This document shows positions 7,269 to 14,743 of a stretch of DNA of 19,799 nucleotides, in pieces. Both the position numbers and the translations under genes were made by a program. The stretch comes from Brevundimonas sp. (GTDB lineage Bacteria; Pseudomonadota; Alphaproteobacteria; Caulobacterales; Caulobacteraceae), in assembly GCA_031119155.1 (NCBI GenBank), contig JAVHYH010000026.1:1-19799 (forward strand), written 5' to 3'. The notes under the pieces are model-generated. The model was not told where the DNA came from. It saw nothing but the letters and a program-made list of their open reading frames with translations, and did no database searches. How positions within the stretch are numbered: the stretch's first letter is position 1; the number at the start of each line of letters is the position of its first letter.

Positions 7269-7275
7269 GTTGACC
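7263..7275. promoter_or_regulatory. 6-1-6 perfect inverted repeat overlapping the candidate -35
   Basis: GGTCAAGTTGACC is a perfect dyad around one central base. Its left arm on the plus strand coincides with the TTGACC -35 of the minus-strand promoter candidate. Two further GGTC steps occur just to the left (7252-7260). This is the geometry of a repressor operator, but no regulator gene is in the window. Confidence 0.35.
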
Positions 7276-7289
7276 GATTGTTCAGCGGC

Positions 7290-8735
7290 TCAATTCAACG
7301 GCGAGCCGGGATGGTCGCCGCCGCCGGGCGGCATCTGCCTGCCGTGCCAGTTCTCGCCGTCCGGCCCCAGCTGGCGCAGGCGGTCTCCCAGACGACGACC
7401 CAGCTCGGCGGTCGCGTCGTCAGGACTGGCCGGATCGAAGGTCTGGAACGAGAAGAAGTCGGCGTGGAAGCTGCCGCGCAGCAGATGGCTGACGATCCGC
7501 GCCTGCCGGGCGTGAAGGTCGTCGGGGGCGGGGGTGTCGCGCAGGCGCCCGGCGAGCCCGGGCAGTTCGTTCCAGTGGCGCAGGATGATGAAGTCGTCGT
7601 CGCGCGGGACGTAATAGGCCTCGGCCGTGACCGACTGCAGACCCAGCAGGCCCGCCTGCAGGCCCAGGGTGCCGGTCGCGGTCAGGCTGGCGCCGCACAG
7701 GGCCAGCATCTGGTTGCCGCTGACCTCATAGGGAACGATGACCACGTTCGGCAGGGTCTTGAGGCGTTCCAGCAGGGCGATCTGGCGGAACCCGAACTGC
7801 AGCGGGTGATCCTTGACCACCACCAGATAGCCGGCGTCGGTCAGATGCCGGGCGGCCTCGACCAGCATGTCTTCATGGCGGACCATGTCCAGATCATCGA
7901 CCCAGTAGTCGATGGCGGCTTCCGGAAGCAGTTGCAGGCCGAAGAGCATGCGACGCTCGCGGGGGAAGGCCTCGACCCGCGCCAGCCAGTCGGGCTCGAC
8001 CATCCCGATGACCTTCAGATCCCGCAGCCGGGGCTTGTGCCCCAGCCCCGACTGGGCATCGAGATAATGCAGGTTCAGGGGGTCGCGGCGCAGCATCGAC
8101 AGGGCGCTGAACACCCAGCCGCGCAGGCGGAACCGCCAGAAGGTCTTCAGGAACCGGGTGCGGGTGAACGGGGCCTGGTTCTGCACATAGGTGGGGGTGA
8201 AGACCGGGGCGGCGATCTCGCCGATGCGGGCCTCGACGGCAGCGTCATCGACCGGGGCTTCGCTGGTGATCAGCTTGCCGCGATGCATCAGCATGCACAT
8301 GCCGGGCAGGGCGCTGGCGGTGACCTCGTAGTAGGGGATGCCGCGCGCCCGCGCGCGTCGCGCCAGGACGTCGGAGACATAGCTGTCGATCGGGAAGCCG
8401 GTGACGACGGACGGCGCGACCTCGTCCAGAACCCGGTCCATCGCCTGCGCCATCGCCTGGGCCATGGCGGTCGCCTGCTCGACCGGAAGCCAGCGCAGCA
8501 CGCGGCAGCGGGCGATGACGTCGGCGGCCTCATCGGCGTCCAGCAGCAGGGGCGCGGTCGCCCTGCCCGAGCGGATGGCCTCATAGGCGGCGTAGAAGTC
8601 GTCCGTGACCCATCGGTCGCCGGCGCCGCGACGATCGGTCAGGACGACGGCGCGGGCATAGCCCAGATGGTCGCCGATGCACCGCCACCAGTGCTCCATC
8701 CGGTGGATGGAATAGATCAGGGCCGTGCCGGTCAT
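7290..8735 (-). CDS. Capsule-polysaccharide-type glycosyltransferase (GT-B-like)
   Basis: This 481-residue soluble protein resembles the capsule polysaccharide biosynthesis group (KpsS/LipB-like). Visible features are the C-terminal VVVKDHP segment (305-311), a stretch with the family's N..LLP spacing (LKTLPNVVIVPYEVSGNQM), and TATGTLGLQAGLLG (352-365), the usual nucleotide-binding glycine-rich turn. Members include CMP-Kdo-using transferases, and the HP motif recalls CMP-sialic acid transferases. It is therefore a reasonable candidate for the enzyme that uses the CMP-nonulosonate made in this cluster. That assignment is inference. An Ala/Met/Gln run (MAQAMAQAM, 91-99) is a local repeat. ATG 8735 overlaps the upstream epimerase stop as ATGA. 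It ends the 14-gene operon-like block. Confidence 0.65.
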   Translation of the reverse strand: MTGTALIYSIHRMEHWWRCIGDHLGYARAVVLTDRRGAGDRWVTDDFYAAYEAIRSGRATAPLLLDADEAADVIARCRVLRWLPVEQATAMAQAMAQAMDRVLDEVAPSVVTGFPIDSYVSDVLARRARARGIPYYEVTASALPGMCMLMHRGKLITSEAPVDDAAVEARIGEIAAPVFTPTYVQNQAPFTRTRFLKTFWRFRLRGWVFSALSMLRRDPLNLHYLDAQSGLGHKPRLRDLKVIGMVEPDWLARVEAFPRERRMLFGLQLLPEAAIDYWVDDLDMVRHEDMLVEAARHLTDAGYLVVVKDHPLQFGFRQIALLERLKTLPNVVIVPYEVSGNQMLALCGASLTATGTLGLQAGLLGLQSVTAEAYYVPRDDDFIILRHWNELPGLAGRLRDTPAPDDLHARQARIVSHLLRGSFHADFFSFQTFDPASPDDATAELGRRLGDRLRQLGPDGENWHGRQMPPGGGDHPGSPLN

Positions 8736-9697
8736 CGGAATGAGGTCTCCACGGAGGCGTCACGCGCGATCAGCCAGTCGGCGGTGCGGCGCACGCCTTC
8801 CTGCATGGAGATCGTCGGGGGACCGGCGACGGCCTCGATCGGCGCCGTGTCGTACAGATAGTCGGTCATCATGTTGTCCAGCCGCCGCGAGGTCAGCGGC
8901 GAACGCAGGCCGACGGCGGCGATCAGGTCTCCGGCCGCTCCGAGCAAACGGGCGACGGGCTCCGGCAGGGTGTGGATCCGGCGGCCGAAGCGCGCGGCGA
9001 AGGCGTCGGACCAGAGGCGCAGGTCGATCGGAGGGCTGTCGGCCAGATACATCATGCGGCCCGCGATGGCGGTCTCCGGCGCGGTTCCCAACGCCTCCAG
9101 CTGCGCGGCCAGGGTGTCGATGTAGGAGTAGGACTTCATGCGCGGCGCGCGGCCGGCATGGAAATACAGGCCCCGGCGGATCAGCCGCACCACGCCGAGA
9201 TAGTGCTCGCTCATGCCCGGGCCCCAGATGGTGGTCGAGCGGACGATGACCCAGGTCTTCCCGCCGCCGTCCGCTGCGCGCACGAGACGTTCGCCCTCGG
9301 CCTTGCTGGCGCCATAGCCGCCCTCCGGGTCGAAATCGGTGTCCGAGATCACGGCGCGACCGGGGCGGTTGACCAGTTGCGAGGACATCCACACCACCCG
9401 CTGCACGGACGGCGACGCCTGCACGGCCTCAAGCAGATGGCTGACCCCGGTGGTGTTGGCGGCATAGCCGTTGCGCGGCGGCCCCTTCAGGTCGGTTTCG
9501 GCGGCGAGGTTGTAGATCACGTCCGGCCGGAAGGCGTCGATGGCGGCGCGGATGGAGGCCGGGTCCAGCAGGTCGCCGGTCAGGGTGCGGTCGCCGCCCG
9601 TACGACTGAAGCCCGAAACCTCGTGCCCCTGATCGATCAGGCGCTGCATCAGGGCGGCGCCGACGAAGCCGCGACTTCCGGTGATCAGGGCTCTCAT
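8732..9697 (-). CDS. NAD-dependent epimerase/dehydratase, extended SDR
   Basis: This extended SDR of 321 residues has the Rossmann motif ITGSRGFVGAAL (5-16), DVIYNLAAETD (59-69), active-site serine(s) in WMSSQLVN (103-110) and Y128/K132 (YGASKAE). It should change a nucleotide-linked sugar by epimerisation, dehydration or reduction. It belongs to the broad UDP-glucose 4-epimerase/GDP-sugar group, and the sequence does not fix the substrate. The ATG at 9697 is chosen because it opens with the dinucleotide-binding strand and overlaps the flippase stop as ATGA; the frame stays open upstream only by antisense chance. It is translationally coupled on both sides, to the flippase and to the glycosyltransferase, so it belongs to the same assembly unit. 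Confidence 0.8.
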   Translation of the reverse strand: MRALITGSRGFVGAALMQRLIDQGHEVSGFSRTGGDRTLTGDLLDPASIRAAIDAFRPDVIYNLAAETDLKGPPRNGYAANTTGVSHLLEAVQASPSVQRVVWMSSQLVNRPGRAVISDTDFDPEGGYGASKAEGERLVRAADGGGKTWVIVRSTTIWGPGMSEHYLGVVRLIRRGLYFHAGRAPRMKSYSYIDTLAAQLEALGTAPETAIAGRMMYLADSPPIDLRLWSDAFAARFGRRIHTLPEPVARLLGAAGDLIAAVGLRSPLTSRRLDNMMTDYLYDTAPIEAVAGPPTISMQEGVRRTADWLIARDASVETSFR

Positions 9698-10947
9698 GCC
9701 GTCGCCTCGCTGCGGACCAGGCGGGAGACCCGCAGGGCGATCAGGATCAGATAGAGGCCCGCCGTGGCCGCCGTCGCCGAGGCGGCTCCGAACAGGCCGA
9801 ACCGCCAGGTCAGTCCGGCCAGCAGCACCGCGCCGATGGCGAAGGCGATGGCCTGCTGGCGCAGGACCGCATTCTCCAGATGCCGGGCGTTCAGGACCAG
9901 CCCGTGGAAGTCGGCGGCGGCGCGCAGCATGAACCCGATCAGCATTACGCCGATCAGGAGGATGCTCAGGTGGAAGCGCTCGCTGTAGACGCCGCCGGTC
10001 AGAACGTCGGCGCCCCACAGCAGCGCGAACAGCACCGGCGCCCCGATCAGGGTCAGCAGATATTCCCGCAGCACCCGGCCGCGAAGGGCGGCGACGCTTT
10101 CCTGCCGGGCGGCGGCGAAGACGGTCGGGATGATGCGGTTGAACGAGATGACGCTGAAGGCCTGATAGGCGAGGGAGGCCAGCGCCGCATGGCGGAAATA
10201 GACGCCGACCTGATCCATGGACATCAGGGCGCCGACGGCCAGCCGGTCATACTGCAGCACCAGCAGGGCGATCAGGCCCAGCAGGAAATGGACGGCGGAC
10301 GCCTTGTGCTGTCCCAGGATGTCGACGCCGAAATGGAAGGGCGTCTCGCGTGGCGTGGCGGTGCGGATCCGCAGCCACATCAGGACCAGCGCGGCGGTGC
10401 AGAGCGCGGCGCCCGCCGCCCACAGGGGCAGGACGAAGTCCAGTTGCAGCGGGCTGTCGGCCAGCAGGGCCTGATACAGGACGACGCCGGCCAGAAGGAG
10501 GTTCTTGACCGTCACCACCAGCAGCAGGGGCGCGTAGCGCGGGGAGATCAGGGCGAAATAGTAGGCCTGGTTCGAGATGTGCTCACCGATCACGATGACC
10601 GCCGCGAGGGCCGCCATCTCCGGGCTGATGTCCGCCATCAGGATGACCGCGCCGAGGAACAGCGGCGTCATCAGGGCCCAGTTGAAGGCGAAGAAGCCGG
10701 TCGCGGACGAGACGTAGCGATCGAACACCTCATACGGCTGTCCGGCCGTGCGGCGCTGGATGTCGATGTGGCGCTCGAAATTGAAGCCGAAGGCGAACAG
10801 GGCGACGAGCGTCGTCAGCAGGCCGAACTGTCCGGCCTGCGCGATCGGCAGGGCGTAGGTCGCGACGAGGACGAAGCCCGCCCGCGCCGCCACGTCCAGA
10901 AGCTTGACGGCCACCAGATAGAGGCCGCCTCGCCGGGAGGGCTCCAT
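9694..10947 (-). CDS. Wzx-type polysaccharide flippase (MATE/MOP superfamily)
   Basis: This 417-residue protein has about 12 hydrophobic segments at regular spacing, the topology of lipid-linked oligosaccharide flippases. The N-terminal KLLDVAARAGFVLVATYALPIAQAGQFGLL layout (from residue 15) is that of O-antigen and lipid III flippases, in which the first helices are followed by a short motif before GxFGLL. It should move the undecaprenyl-linked repeat unit to the periplasm for the Wzy-like protein encoded further downstream. The start is ATG 10947, which overlaps the SDR stop by one base (TGATG); the upstream open frame has no membrane or family character. The stop overlaps the epimerase start as ATGA. 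A soluble-domain membrane protein of another type is unlikely given the helix pattern. Confidence 0.8.
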   Translation of the reverse strand: MEPSRRGGLYLVAVKLLDVAARAGFVLVATYALPIAQAGQFGLLTTLVALFAFGFNFERHIDIQRRTAGQPYEVFDRYVSSATGFFAFNWALMTPLFLGAVILMADISPEMAALAAVIVIGEHISNQAYYFALISPRYAPLLLVVTVKNLLLAGVVLYQALLADSPLQLDFVLPLWAAGAALCTAALVLMWLRIRTATPRETPFHFGVDILGQHKASAVHFLLGLIALLVLQYDRLAVGALMSMDQVGVYFRHAALASLAYQAFSVISFNRIIPTVFAAARQESVAALRGRVLREYLLTLIGAPVLFALLWGADVLTGGVYSERFHLSILLIGVMLIGFMLRAAADFHGLVLNARHLENAVLRQQAIAFAIGAVLLAGLTWRFGLFGAASATAATAGLYLILIALRVSRLVRSEATA

Positions 10948-11747
10948 CACCAGGCCGTCCACCCGCCGTCGACCATCAGCACATGGCCCGTGACATAGCT
11001 GGAGGCCTCGCTGGCGAGGAACAGCAGCGGCGGGACCATCTCGTCGGCCCGGGCCATGCGGCCCATCGGCACGCGGGCGGAATAGAGCTCGCTGAAGGTG
11101 CTGTTCTGGCCGCTGGAGACGCCGCCGGGAACGATGCAGTTCACGCGGATGCCCTTGTCGGCCCAGTAGGTCGCCAGCCATTTGGTGAAGCCGATCACCC
11201 CGGCCTTGGACGCCGAATACACCGCCGGGGTGTTGATCGGCCCGCCGAGATAGTTCGAGCCCTCATAGATGCGGTTGTCCGGGCCGACGACGCCATAGAT
11301 CGAGGCGGTCTGGACGATCCGGCCCTTCACGCCGCCCGCCAGCATCGTCTTCCCGACCGCCTGCGCCATCAGGAACATGCCGTCGATGTTGACCGACATG
11401 ATCTCGCGCCAGGTGTCGATCGAATACTCCTCGAACGGAGCCATGCAGGCGCGCACGTCGGCGGTCTTGGTCGCGGCGTTGTTGATCAGGATGTCGATGC
11501 GCCCGTAGCGGGCCATGACCTGTTCGACGCAGGCCTTCACCGAGGCGGCGTCCGACACGTCGCAGGCGAAGCCCGCGGCCTCGCCGCCCAGTTCCGCCGC
11601 AGCCTCGTTCGCGGCGTCGCCGAACAGGTCGACCACGGCCACCGCGGCGCCCGCGTCCGCCAGTCCCTTGCAGAAGTGACGGCCGAGGATGCCAGCACCG
11701 CCCGTGACGAGGGCGACCTGTCCGTCCAGTCGCGTTGCGTCGGTCAT
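10947..11747 (-). CDS. SDR-family oxidoreductase, flagellin-modification PtmA-like
   Basis: This classical SDR of 266 residues has the cofactor loop TGGAGILG (15-22), D64 in CDVSD, NNAA (89-92), S149 (TASIYG) and Y177/K181 (YSASK), then IRVNCIVPGG and the C-terminal GGWTAW. It oxidises a hydroxyl or reduces a carbonyl using NAD(P). Overall it resembles the PtmA group found in Campylobacter legionaminic acid clusters, often annotated as gluconate 5-dehydrogenase-like. It overlaps the aminotransferase stop by one base, so the pair is made together. I infer that it produces the carbonyl that the aminotransferase converts to an amine. ATG 11747 gives the expected short N-terminus before the first beta-strand. 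Confidence 0.83.
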   Translation of the reverse strand: MTDATRLDGQVALVTGGAGILGRHFCKGLADAGAAVAVVDLFGDAANEAAAELGGEAAGFACDVSDAASVKACVEQVMARYGRIDILINNAATKTADVRACMAPFEEYSIDTWREIMSVNIDGMFLMAQAVGKTMLAGGVKGRIVQTASIYGVVGPDNRIYEGSNYLGGPINTPAVYSASKAGVIGFTKWLATYWADKGIRVNCIVPGGVSSGQNSTFSELYSARVPMGRMARADEMVPPLLFLASEASSYVTGHVLMVDGGWTAW

Positions 11748-13144
11748 CAGTTGTGCGACCGGAAGACGGGTTTGATGACGTGGTCGTCCTTGAACTTCTC
11801 GATGCCCTCCTGGAGCGCGGCGGCATAGACCTTCAGCGCGCCGTCCAGCGCGTCGAGCGTGATCTGCAGTTCCTCCGGGCCATGCGCCTGGCAGGTGCCG
11901 AGCCAGGGCATCAGAACGCCGCGTCTGATCATCTCCTGCGACAGCAGGGTGCGCAGGGCCATCGACGGCTCGCCGTTCGCATCGCGGGTGATGTAGTTCA
12001 TCAGGATCTCGGGGCCGTCGGTCACGAACTGATCCGCCAGACCGTTGGACGCCGCCACGTCGGCGAAGCCGGCCTTCAGCGCCGCGCCGTAGGCCCACAG
12101 GCCACGCGGAACGTCTTCCTCGATATTGATGCGGGTGGCTTCCACGAAGGCGCCCAGCGCCGGCATTTCGCCGCCGTGGGTCGTGGACAGCAGGAAGGTC
12201 CGCTCCATGCCGGGGCGGTCGGTCGAGCCGACCTGCATGTACTCGCGCTTGCCGACGACGGCCGCCAGGGCGAAGCCGTTGGCCATCGCCTTGCCGAAGG
12301 TGGCGATGTCGGGCTCGACGCCGAACAGATGGGCGGCGCCCTTCAGATGCCAGCGGAAGCCGGTGATCATCTCGTCGAGAATGAACAGGGCGCCGTTGGC
12401 GTGCGCCAGCGCCCTCACCTGATGCAGGAAGTTCCCGGCATGACCGGCGTGGTCGGGATCGGGACCCGGCGCGAGGCCCGGCTCGCCGTTCGGGCCGCAG
12501 GGAATGAGGTGGGTCGCCGGCTCCAGCATGACCGCCGCGATCTCGCCGGGGTGGGCGTCGAAATGCGCCTGCAGCGAGCCGATGTCGTTGTAGTCGAACA
12601 GCAGGGTGCTGGCGGCGTGATCGGGCAGGGTGCCGCGCTTGACGTTGGTCGAGCCGATGAACCAGTCGTCGAACGAGAAGAAGGGGTGCTGGCGCGGGAT
12701 GCAGACGTAGCGCCGACCGGTATAGGCGCGGGCGATCTTCACCGCGGCGGTGGTGGCGTTGGAGCCGTTCTTGGCGAACTTCACCATCTCGGCCGACGGG
12801 ATGATGTCGCAGATCATCTCCGCGGCTTCGAGCTCGATGGCCGAGGCGCGGGTCAGGTTGACCCCGTTCTCGATCTGCCGGATCGCGGCGGCGTTCACCC
12901 GGTCGTCGGCATAGCCGATGGAGATGGCGCGCAGGGCCATGCCGTAGTCCAGGTATTTGGCGCCGTGGGTGTCCCAGACATAGGCGCCCTTGCCGCGCGC
13001 CAGCACCGGCGGCGCATTGGTCGGGAACTGGTCGTCGCCGCGGGAATAGGTGTGCGCCCCGCCCGGGATCGCCTTGTGCAGGCGCGCCCGCAGCGCTGCA
13101 AAATCCGCCTCGGTGTTCGAAGGGATCTTGATGTCGTCAGGCAT
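11747..13144 (-). CDS. Class III PLP aminotransferase, glutamate-1-semialdehyde aminomutase-like
   Basis: This fold-type I PLP enzyme of 465 residues has KAIPGGAHTYSRG (24-36) as the GSAM-like N-terminal arm, the cofactor-phosphate loop NGSNAT (126-131), LDEMITGFRW (256-265; D257 binds the pyridine nitrogen) and ATFGKAMANG (281-290) with K285 as the Schiff-base lysine. It is not the housekeeping HemL: the loop is GSNAT where HemL has a GTEA-type loop, the protein is longer, and it sits in a glycan operon. Relatives in nonulosonate clusters are thought to aminate a sugar or small-molecule carbonyl, using glutamate or another amine donor. ATG 13144 has GGAG 9 nt upstream. It lies between the acyltransferase (4 bp) and the SDR (1-bp overlap), which suggests linked chemistry. 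Confidence 0.85.
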   Translation of the reverse strand: MPDDIKIPSNTEADFAALRARLHKAIPGGAHTYSRGDDQFPTNAPPVLARGKGAYVWDTHGAKYLDYGMALRAISIGYADDRVNAAAIRQIENGVNLTRASAIELEAAEMICDIIPSAEMVKFAKNGSNATTAAVKIARAYTGRRYVCIPRQHPFFSFDDWFIGSTNVKRGTLPDHAASTLLFDYNDIGSLQAHFDAHPGEIAAVMLEPATHLIPCGPNGEPGLAPGPDPDHAGHAGNFLHQVRALAHANGALFILDEMITGFRWHLKGAAHLFGVEPDIATFGKAMANGFALAAVVGKREYMQVGSTDRPGMERTFLLSTTHGGEMPALGAFVEATRINIEEDVPRGLWAYGAALKAGFADVAASNGLADQFVTDGPEILMNYITRDANGEPSMALRTLLSQEMIRRGVLMPWLGTCQAHGPEELQITLDALDGALKVYAAALQEGIEKFKDDHVIKPVFRSHN

Positions 13145-13148
13145 GGGC

Positions 13149-13823
13149 TCAGGCTCCGTTGGCGCGCCAGATCGGCAGCGGGCCGTCCTGACGTCGTAGG
13201 GTCGCGGTCTTGGGGCTACCGATATACAGGGTGTTGTCCGGCAGGTCGCGGTCCAGCACCAGCGATTCCGTGGCGATCTGGCAGTTGTCCCCGATGGCGC
13301 ATCGGCCCAGGACGGCGCTGCCCGGGCGCAGCGTCACATGGCGGCCGAACGTCGGATAGATGTCGCGGTTCGAGCCCACGCCACAACGCTGGTAGGCGAT
13401 GAAATAGTCGCTGTACCGCCCGCGCCCCAGCACCGTGCCCAGCGGATGAACGAACAGGAAGATCGACGGCAGTTCGACCTCGTAGAAGGCGTCCAGTCCG
13501 TGCAGCGCCTTGTTCAGCAGGAACAACTTGGAGCAGGTCGAGGCCGGGCCGCCCTGCCGGAACAGCTCGTTCGACAGCAGGTACAGCCACATGGCGTACT
13601 GGTCGCCGTGAAGGTGGTTGAACACCACCTGCTCGCCGTCGAAGAAATACTTGTTGTCGACCTGGCTGAAGCAATGCTCCAGCCGGGACAGCGCGACGGT
13701 GACGGCGCTCATCAGGTCATCGGCCTGGACCACATGCGAGTCGGGGAAATGGGCGTTCAGCTGCGCCGCCGCATAGGCGGCGAGGCCACGAGCGTCGAGG
13801 CTTGATCGGACCCTGATGGTCAT
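13149..13823 (-). CDS. Left-handed beta-helix acyltransferase, serine acetyltransferase-like
   Basis: This 224-residue protein has an alpha-helical N-terminal half (to about residue 120) and a C-terminal hexapeptide-repeat half: FVHPLGTVLGRGRYSDYF, then HVTLRPGSAVLGRCAIGDNC and LVLDRDLPDNTLYIGSPK. This is the layout of serine acetyltransferases (CysE), but the lack of the CysE C-terminal tail and the context argue for an acyl transfer to a sugar amine. The candidate catalytic histidine is in VHPLG. The start is ATG 13823, which overlaps the hydroxylase stop as ATGA; an upstream frame extension of 20 residues is basic and without similarity. With the adjacent aminotransferase and SDR it could acylate the new amine. 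The acyl donor is unknown. Confidence 0.72.
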   Translation of the reverse strand: MTIRVRSSLDARGLAAYAAAQLNAHFPDSHVVQADDLMSAVTVALSRLEHCFSQVDNKYFFDGEQVVFNHLHGDQYAMWLYLLSNELFRQGGPASTCSKLFLLNKALHGLDAFYEVELPSIFLFVHPLGTVLGRGRYSDYFIAYQRCGVGSNRDIYPTFGRHVTLRPGSAVLGRCAIGDNCQIATESLVLDRDLPDNTLYIGSPKTATLRRQDGPLPIWRANGA

Positions 13824-14743
13824 CGTGCGGCATCCGTCGCGGTGGTGCGGGGCGAGGCGGCGCGCTCCCGGAACAGGCGCCACAGTCCGGTCAGCGGGAC
13901 GACCTGCTGCGCCAGCCAGGACTCCGGAAGACGTTCGCCGACCAGCCCATAGACCAGCGGCGCCTCGCCGCGCGCGACCCAGGTGCCGAACATCTGGTCC
14001 CAGATCGACAGCACGCCGCCGTAGTTCTTGTCGAGGTGCGGCTCCAGCGAGGAGTGGTGGACCTCATGGAAGCTGGGGGAGACGAACACCCTGTCGAGCG
14101 GTCCGAACGACCAGCCGCTGTCGGAATGGATGATCAGCTGGTGGAACTGGAGCACGGCGGCGAGGGCCACCGGCAGAGCCGCGTCCACCTGCATCATCGT
14201 AGCGGGCACGGCCAGGACCGCCAGCGCCACGATCCGGTCGATCACCGTCGAGCGGAAGGTGGTCATGACGTTCAGATTGATTTGGGAATGGTGGGTTTTG
14301 TGGAACTGCCAGACGATGCGGTTCTCGTGCTGCAGGCGGTGCCACCAGTAGACGCAGAAGTCTGTGACCACGAACAGGATGGCCAACTGGGCCCAGACCG
14401 GCAGATCGGCCAGCGCCTTGACCTCCAGCCAGGGCGCCCACGACTGCAGGCCGCGGGTGATGAACAGGCCGACCGGAAGGATGACGGCGAATTGGATCAG
14501 GTGCAGGAATTCGAGAACGGCGTAGACGCCATCGACGCGCACGGACCGGGTCCAGTAGCGCGCGGCCAGATTGCGCCGGCGCACCAGGTCTATGATCAGG
14601 CCCAGAAGGATGGCGGCGGCGAACTGGCCGTAGAACCAGCCCTCGGCGGCGACATTGCGGGCGACGCTGTCCACGACGACCATCGCGCTGCCCGCCGGAT
14701 CGGAGAGCAGCCGCGAGGGTGTGAGGGACAGCAGGCCGCTCAC
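13820..14743 (-). CDS. Sterol desaturase/fatty acid hydroxylase family membrane di-iron oxygenase
   Basis: This 307-residue integral membrane protein carries all the histidine clusters of the family: HRLQH (135-139), HKTHH (148-152), H201/H206 in HQLIIH, and HEVHH (226-230). These ligate a di-iron centre that uses oxygen to hydroxylate or desaturate an alkyl chain. Hydrophobic segments flank the clusters (about 40-53, 77-96, 117-134, 171-185). The start is GTG 14743, overlapping the hisF-like stop as GTGA, which supports coupling. In a polysaccharide operon its substrate could be the lipid carrier, a lipid A or acyl substituent, or a sugar-linked acyl group. This is not known from the sequence. 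It is unusual company for an O-antigen type cluster. Confidence 0.85.
   Translation of the reverse strand: MSGLLSLTPSRLLSDPAGSAMVVVDSVARNVAAEGWFYGQFAAAILLGLIIDLVRRRNLAARYWTRSVRVDGVYAVLEFLHLIQFAVILPVGLFITRGLQSWAPWLEVKALADLPVWAQLAILFVVTDFCVYWWHRLQHENRIVWQFHKTHHSQINLNVMTTFRSTVIDRIVALAVLAVPATMMQVDAALPVALAAVLQFHQLIIHSDSGWSFGPLDRVFVSPSFHEVHHSSLEPHLDKNYGGVLSIWDQMFGTWVARGEAPLVYGLVGERLPESWLAQQVVPLTGLWRLFRERAASPRTTATDAAR

Noticed and set aside
8435..8470. Short repeat encoding MAQAMAQAM
   Set aside because: It is a three-unit in-frame repeat within a helix of the glycosyltransferase, too short to be a meaningful repeat element.
7278..8861. Long plus-strand open frame opposite the capsule-type glycosyltransferase
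   Set aside because: The same antisense effect applies: the minus-strand protein has coherent family motifs and coupled overlaps, and the plus-strand translation has none.
9698..10018. Upstream extension of the epimerase gene to 10018
   Set aside because: The extra residues lie antisense-free but out of frame with the flippase coding sequence and lack a fold; the Rossmann strand begins exactly at ATG 9697, which overlaps the flippase stop.
11747..13144. Aminotransferase as HemL of tetrapyrrole biosynthesis
   Set aside because: The glycan-operon context, greater length and an altered cofactor-phosphate loop argue against it, and alphaproteobacteria generally make 5-aminolevulinate by the glycine route.
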